The notes beneath the pieces are model-generated. The model was not told the DNA's origin and did not search any database. It saw only the letters and a list, made by a program, of their open reading frames with translations. Below, piece by piece: positions 60,810 to 64,000 of a stretch of DNA of 64,000 bases. Origin of the DNA: Caccoplasma sp905210875. GTDB taxonomy: Bacteria; Bacteroidota; Bacteroidia; Bacteroidales; UBA11471. Both the position numbers and the translations under genes were made by a program. The stretch's first letter is position 1. Each line of letters opens with the position of its first letter. Location: positions 2,108,001 to 2,172,000 of the forward strand of contig OZ007034.1 of the NCBI GenBank assembly GCA_963931635.1. Reading direction: 5' to 3'.

Positions 60810-61391
60810 ATGAGAGAGATAAGGAGAATCCCTGATTGGGAGATACGCCACTTAAAGGCTATATTGCTTTATATCCTAAATAATATGCCTTCGGATTTGC
60901 GCGATGTGTATTATATCGTGAAGACGTCGTTTTATGCTCAAAAGAAACATATTGTAAAGTGGGGTATTCCTATGTTCAGAGATGATATTGTGGCGTTGAA
61001 GTTTGGCCCTGTCCCGTCTCTTGTATATGACATATTGCGGGTGTCGCGGGGCCAAAGGGAGGCTTATAAGTATTGCGATGACCGTGCATTGGACATCATT
61101 TCGATGTCGATAGATTTTAAGGACGAGTATTATTCGGCGAATCAGTTGCCAGACATGAATTGCTTGTCGCCGTCGAACGTGGAGTGCCTGGACGATGCTA
61201 TTGCTGAGGTTTCGCGCATGAATTTTGGCGAAATCATGTCGAAAACTCATGGGGCGGAGTGGACACGCGCTTTTAGGAACGCATCTAATCCTAAAATGGA
61301 TTATGTGAATATTGCCAAAGAGGAAGGTGCTTCGAAAGAAATATTGGAATATTTGAGTCAGTCTTTGGATCTTGACACTTATTTGGGATAA
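60810..61391 (+). CDS. Panacea (DUF4065) antitoxin
   Basis: About 193 residues from the ATG at 60810. The protein has the Panacea pattern: an ILLYILNNMPSDL helix, a YYIVKTSFYAQKKHI segment, and FGPVPSLVYDILRVSRG. Panacea domains neutralise diverse unrelated toxins. The next gene starts two bases after its stop. Confidence 0.8.
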   Translation: MREIRRIPDWEIRHLKAILLYILNNMPSDLRDVYYIVKTSFYAQKKHIVKWGIPMFRDDIVALKFGPVPSLVYDILRVSRGQREAYKYCDDRALDIISMSIDFKDEYYSANQLPDMNCLSPSNVECLDDAIAEVSRMNFGEIMSKTHGAEWTRAFRNASNPKMDYVNIAKEEGASKEILEYLSQSLDLDTYLG

Positions 61392-61392
61392 T

Positions 61393-61833
61393 ATGCAGCT
61401 GAAAGATATGGAATCCCTGAAAATGATGCAAGTAAGAGCAGGGTGCATTTTTAAGGTTGTGTTTTATCGGGAAGATGGTGTAATGCCGAAAGGTTTTTGT
61501 GCGACGTCACGAACGAAATATTTTGTTATTGTGGGGGTAGACGAGGAGGGAAATTTTGTTGCTACCTCCTTGATAAATACTTCGGTAAACATGAATCTGG
61601 CTCCTGTGATAGCTCCTTACCAGCATTGTATTTACCCGGACAGGTATGAGTTCTTGGACGGACAATACCGATATATTGATTGTTATATGGTGAAGATTCT
61701 ATCTCAAAGCCGCATTATGAAAGAGGCGGAATATATAGGGGTGCTTGAAGAGGGGGATTTGGAGAAGGTAAGGTCGCTGCTTTATCGTTCGCCGGTTATC
61801 GGGAAAGACATTATAGAAACGTTCCATATCTGA
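61393..61833 (+). CDS. Putative toxin of the Panacea pair (MazF/PemK-like barrel)
   Basis: About 146 residues from the ATG at 61393. RAGCIFKVVFYREDGVMPKG, KYFVIVGVDEEGN and SLINTSVNMNL form alternating strands similar to an SH3-like MazF/PemK barrel, although key residues are not certain. With the Panacea gene it forms a typical two-gene TA operon with its own promoter. An mRNA-cleaving activity is likely but unproven. Confidence 0.6.
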   Translation: MQLKDMESLKMMQVRAGCIFKVVFYREDGVMPKGFCATSRTKYFVIVGVDEEGNFVATSLINTSVNMNLAPVIAPYQHCIYPDRYEFLDGQYRYIDCYMVKILSQSRIMKEAEYIGVLEEGDLEKVRSLLYRSPVIGKDIIETFHI

Positions 61834-61947
61834 TATTTCGTGATGTCAAGGTGTGGCTGGTATGTGCCTTGACGGTTCCTGTTTATGGCTCTTTTATGAG
61901 ATTGGCGGTAGTTCCGGTGTTGGAGGATTGCCGCTTATTTTTTTGTT

Positions 61948-62430
61948 ATGAAAGGGATATTGTTTTTGTGTGTATGTGTTGTGTTGCTGCTCCCGGTGTC
62001 GTGCCGGACGGGACAGCGGCTCGTTGTGGTGGAGGCCCGCGACAGTGTGCGGGTGGTGGAACGTGTGCGCGAGGTGCGGGTGGTGGATACGGTGCTGGTG
62101 CAGGTGCCTCCGCAGCGGGAGGTGGTAACGGTGCGCGACTCGTCGTCGCACCTCGAAAATGATTACGCCCTGAGCGATGCCCGCATTTTGGCCGACGGCT
62201 CGCTCTTCCACTCTCTCGAAACGAAGCCACGCACTGATACCCTTGCTAGAGAGGTGGGTGTGCAGGTGCGCGACTCGATTGTCTACCGGGAGAAGGTGGT
62301 GCCGCATGTCGTCTCCGTGGAAAAGGAGCTGAATTGGTTTGCTCAGCTGCGTCTGTGGCTGGGAAACGTGATGCTGGCACTTATCGCCGGGGCTGTGGCC
62401 TGGGCTGCCGCACGGCTGGTATTGAAGTGA
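61948..62430 (+). CDS. Unimolecular spanin (u-spanin)
   Basis: The 160-residue protein has an N-terminal lipobox LLLPVSC for outer-membrane lipidation and a C-terminal hydrophobic span (VMLALIAGAVAWAAARLVL) for the inner membrane, with a charged beta/coil periplasmic region between. That topology defines u-spanins, which fuse the two membranes at lysis. It lies after the TA pair, completing the holin-lysin-spanin cassette. GC content is high. Confidence 0.75.
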   Translation: MKGILFLCVCVVLLLPVSCRTGQRLVVVEARDSVRVVERVREVRVVDTVLVQVPPQREVVTVRDSSSHLENDYALSDARILADGSLFHSLETKPRTDTLAREVGVQVRDSIVYREKVVPHVVSVEKELNWFAQLRLWLGNVMLALIAGAVAWAAARLVLK

Positions 62431-62534
62431 TGAGTAGCGGTCTGGGCATATAGGCTTTGCCGAACTTTTTGAGGGGGTATTGGTAATAGATAGTGGAGCG
62501 TTTGATGATGCTTGTGATGATGTGTTACGCTCCG

Positions 62535-62559
62535 GGCTGTCGTGATGACAGCCTTTTTT
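62535..62559 (+). terminator. Terminator of the late operon
   Basis: GGCTGTC and GACAGCC pair around a 5-nt loop and are followed by six T. Confidence 0.9.
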
Positions 62560-62812
62560 ATTGGGGAAGTGAAAGGTTGTAACGGGCGAGAAATAGTTCT
62601 ATCGTACTTATTGCAGTATTTCCGATATTGGGTATTTTGAGAAGGTTGTCTCGTTTGTTTTTTAAGAGTTTGCCCAGTGTATTTATGCCGGCACGTTCGA
62701 GCGGACACAGTATGCGTAGAGATAAATCGAACTCTATTAAGTGCGCTTTCATGAGCCGTTCCATGTGTAGTTTCGGCTCTTCATATTTATCAAAGCTGTC
62801 TGTATTGGGCAT
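62558..62812 (-). CDS. Stand-alone RNA polymerase alpha C-terminal domain homologue
   Basis: The 84-residue protein consists of an alpha-CTD-like helix-hairpin-helix fold: LIEFDLSLRILCPLERAGI, NTLGKLLKN and IPNIGNTAISTIELFLARY correspond to the conserved DLxLSxRxxNxLxxAGI and G-x-K/T-S-h-x-E-I elements. Alpha-CTD contacts UP elements and activators. A free copy could compete with or replace the host domain. It is transcribed leftward, downstream of the integrase and its terminator. Confidence 0.8.
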   Translation of the reverse strand: MPNTDSFDKYEEPKLHMERLMKAHLIEFDLSLRILCPLERAGINTLGKLLKNKRDNLLKIPNIGNTAISTIELFLARYNLSLPQ

Positions 62813-62824
62813 CGAATTATAATT

Positions 62825-62853
62825 AAAAAGGCGATGGGAACCACCCCATCGCC
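62825..62853 (-). terminator. Terminator of the integrase gene (minus strand)
   Basis: GGCGATGGG (62830-62838) and CCCATCGCC (62845-62853) pair around a 6-nt loop. On the minus strand the stem is followed by five T. It separates the integrase from the alpha-CTD homologue. Confidence 0.85.
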
Positions 62854-62880
62854 AAAGTCAAACCAATAAATCAACATTGG
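62854..62880. repeat. Copy of the phage leader sequence without a downstream gene
   Basis: AAAGTCAAACCAATAAAT followed by CAACATTGG closely matches the leader-to-start-codon stretch of promoter copies 1 and 2, but no plus-strand gene follows here and no upstream boxes are seen. Confidence 0.55.
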
Positions 62881-62912
62881 CGTTGAGTATATTGATAACG
62901 CAAAAATACGAT

Positions 62913-64000
62913 TTATTTCAAATTGTCCAATACTTTTCTTATAGCAATTGTTGCCATTTCCGGTGTAACTTTAATGTAGCTATATAGGCTGCTACCCCCT
63001 TTATCAATTTTATGGCCTAAAATATAGTCAATGACAGACGTGTTTATGCCAAGATTGAACGCGTGTTGGCTAAAAGATTTTCTAGCAGAGTAATAGAGGA
63101 TTTTTTTTATGCCGGTTGCGGCTTCTAATTTAGGCATATGTCGATTGAGAAAGGCATTATAGCTTGAATGGTGTTGATAAGAGGTTGCATAAATGTATCC
63201 ATCTTTTGCTTTTAAGCGATTGATAACTTCTATTGCTTCTTCTGGTATATCAAACTCAACGAAGGGGTTTGATTTGTATCTATTATTTGTTTTTGTTCGA
63301 ATATAGTGAATGGTAGATGTTTGTTCGTTGAAGTTTATTTGAAGCAAGTCTATGATATTTATGCCACCGAGGTAATAGGATAGCATAAACAAATCTCTGC
63401 AGCGTTGAGCACATTTATTATTTGTTTTAAAGTCTCTAATTCGCTTTATTTCATCAACTGATAGCCAAGATTGTCGTATTGGGATAGGAGTTAATTTTAT
63501 GCCATTCATAGGGTCGACACGATATTGTACATAACCACAGCGTTTGGCGTGGTTTAGTAGAATTCTCAGAAGGACCAAGTAATTGCTTTTTGATACCAGG
63601 TGAGAAATGTTTTTTTCTAATCCCAAAATGGTTATTCGATTGATATTGTCGATAATGATATTTTCGTTTATATAGGAAGAGATTGTTTTCCATTGGGTTT
63701 TATACAAATTGATGGAAGATTGTTTGATATTAGCTGTTTCTATATACTCTTCAAAGATGGATTTTAGCGTTCTCTTTCGATTAGATTTGGCGTTTTTTAG
63801 AAGATAGACCAGCTCCGGGCAAGTTATTCCATCAATATAGTTAGATTCATCAATGATATTTTGATATTGTTGAATGATTCCACGAAGTTTTGTGTTTAGT
63901 ATAGAAGCATCAGGACGTTTGACGATAGAACCATTTTTGAATTCTTTATCAGAATCAATGATGATATTTGTAGCGATGTATCGAGTTTCTCCGTTATGGG
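62913..64000 (-). CDS. int: Tyrosine recombinase (phage integrase), N-terminus beyond the window
   Basis: The frame is open from 62913 to the window edge (at least 361 residues), including upstream residues such as NGETRYIATNIIID, an arm-binding-type N-terminus, and a SAM-like core-binding domain. The catalytic domain shows YYSARKSFSQHAF (Arg of box II), ILGHK (His) and LYSYIKV (Tyr). The box I region reads SYYLGGINIIDLL, with no obvious Arg before GIN. The start and the attachment site lie outside the window. Confidence 0.92.
   Translation of the reverse strand, partial: HNGETRYIATNIIIDSDKEFKNGSIVKRPDASILNTKLRGIIQQYQNIIDESNYIDGITCPELVYLLKNAKSNRKRTLKSIFEEYIETANIKQSSINLYKTQWKTISSYINENIIIDNINRITILGLEKNISHLVSKSNYLVLLRILLNHAKRCGYVQYRVDPMNGIKLTPIPIRQSWLSVDEIKRIRDFKTNNKCAQRCRDLFMLSYYLGGINIIDLLQINFNEQTSTIHYIRTKTNNRYKSNPFVEFDIPEEAIEVINRLKAKDGYIYATSYQHHSSYNAFLNRHMPKLEAATGIKKILYYSARKSFSQHAFNLGINTSVIDYILGHKIDKGGSSLYSYIKVTPEMATIAIRKVLDNLK

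Larger units (their letters stand above)
5080..64000. mobile_element. Siphovirus-type prophage (right end beyond the window)
   Basis: The element contains repressor, recombination, replication, terminase, portal, HK97 capsid, tape measure, tail fibre, holin, spanin and integrase genes in conventional order. The left edge must lie between the ribF promoter (about 5080) and the repressor gene end (5229). The integrase at the right runs out of the window, so the right edge and the duplicated att core cannot be read. The visible part is nearly 59 kb, long for a siphovirus, partly because of the defence island. Confidence 0.9.

Noticed and set aside
61851..62162. Frame overlapping the spanin gene, considered as an embedded second spanin
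   Set aside because: The product is a Gly/Ala-rich low-complexity translation without lipobox or membrane span, and the main frame already has both ends of a u-spanin.

Overview
The window looks like a Bacteroidales chromosome carrying most of a large siphovirus-type prophage. The first 5 kb hold ordinary host genes: an esterase, a sirtuin, two FKBP-type PPIases, an Lrp/AsnC regulator and ribF. Several promoters fit the Bacteroidetes -7 consensus TAnnTTTG, and many phage families seen here are typical of Bacteroidales. The genus cannot be fixed from the sequence.

The prophage starts between ribF and a leftward repressor gene, at about 5.1-5.2 kb, and runs past the right edge. A leftward tyrosine integrase is cut off at base 64000, so the right attachment site is not visible. 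Layout: repressor, double palindromic operator and rightward early promoter (5.2-5.7 kb); small early genes interleaved with three tRNA-like elements and structured RNA (5.7-8.1 kb); recombination and replication genes, namely ERF annealase, PD-(D/E)XK exonuclease, SSB, NinB-like, SNF2 helicase, VRR-NUC, initiator and DnaC-like loader (8.2-15.5 kb); ParB-like proteins and a candidate base-modification set with a TET-associated-type glycosyltransferase and, further right, an NDP-sugar epimerase (15.5-25.6 kb, with small accessory genes and a GC-rich patch between); terminase, portal, prohead protease split by a -1 frameshift, HK97-type capsid, connectors, tail tube and a 1418-residue tape measure (25.8-40.1 kb); a phage ECF-like sigma factor (41.0 kb); a defence island (42.4-50.6 kb) plus a leftward lipoprotein gene (50.8-51.6 kb); distal tail and fibre genes (51.8-59.1 kb); lysis genes interrupted by a toxin-antitoxin pair (59.1-62.4 kb); then a stand-alone RNA polymerase alpha-CTD homologue and the integrase.

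The most unusual system is the defence island placed inside the tail module. It encodes a type I-like methylase whose N-terminus carries a PD-(D/E)XK HsdR_N-like domain, an HsdS specificity subunit with two target-recognition domains, a small uncharacterised protein, an OLD-type ATPase/TOPRIM nuclease, a GIY-YIG/DUF4357 protein and an AbiH protein. No HsdR motor gene is present. Other distinctive points are a family of phage promoters with fixed geometry beside a phage sigma factor and an alpha-CTD homologue, tRNA-like elements with broken anticodon or D arms next to GNRA-tetraloop hairpins, and a putative DNA glycosylation set. All functional statements rest on motif recognition by eye; no database search was run.
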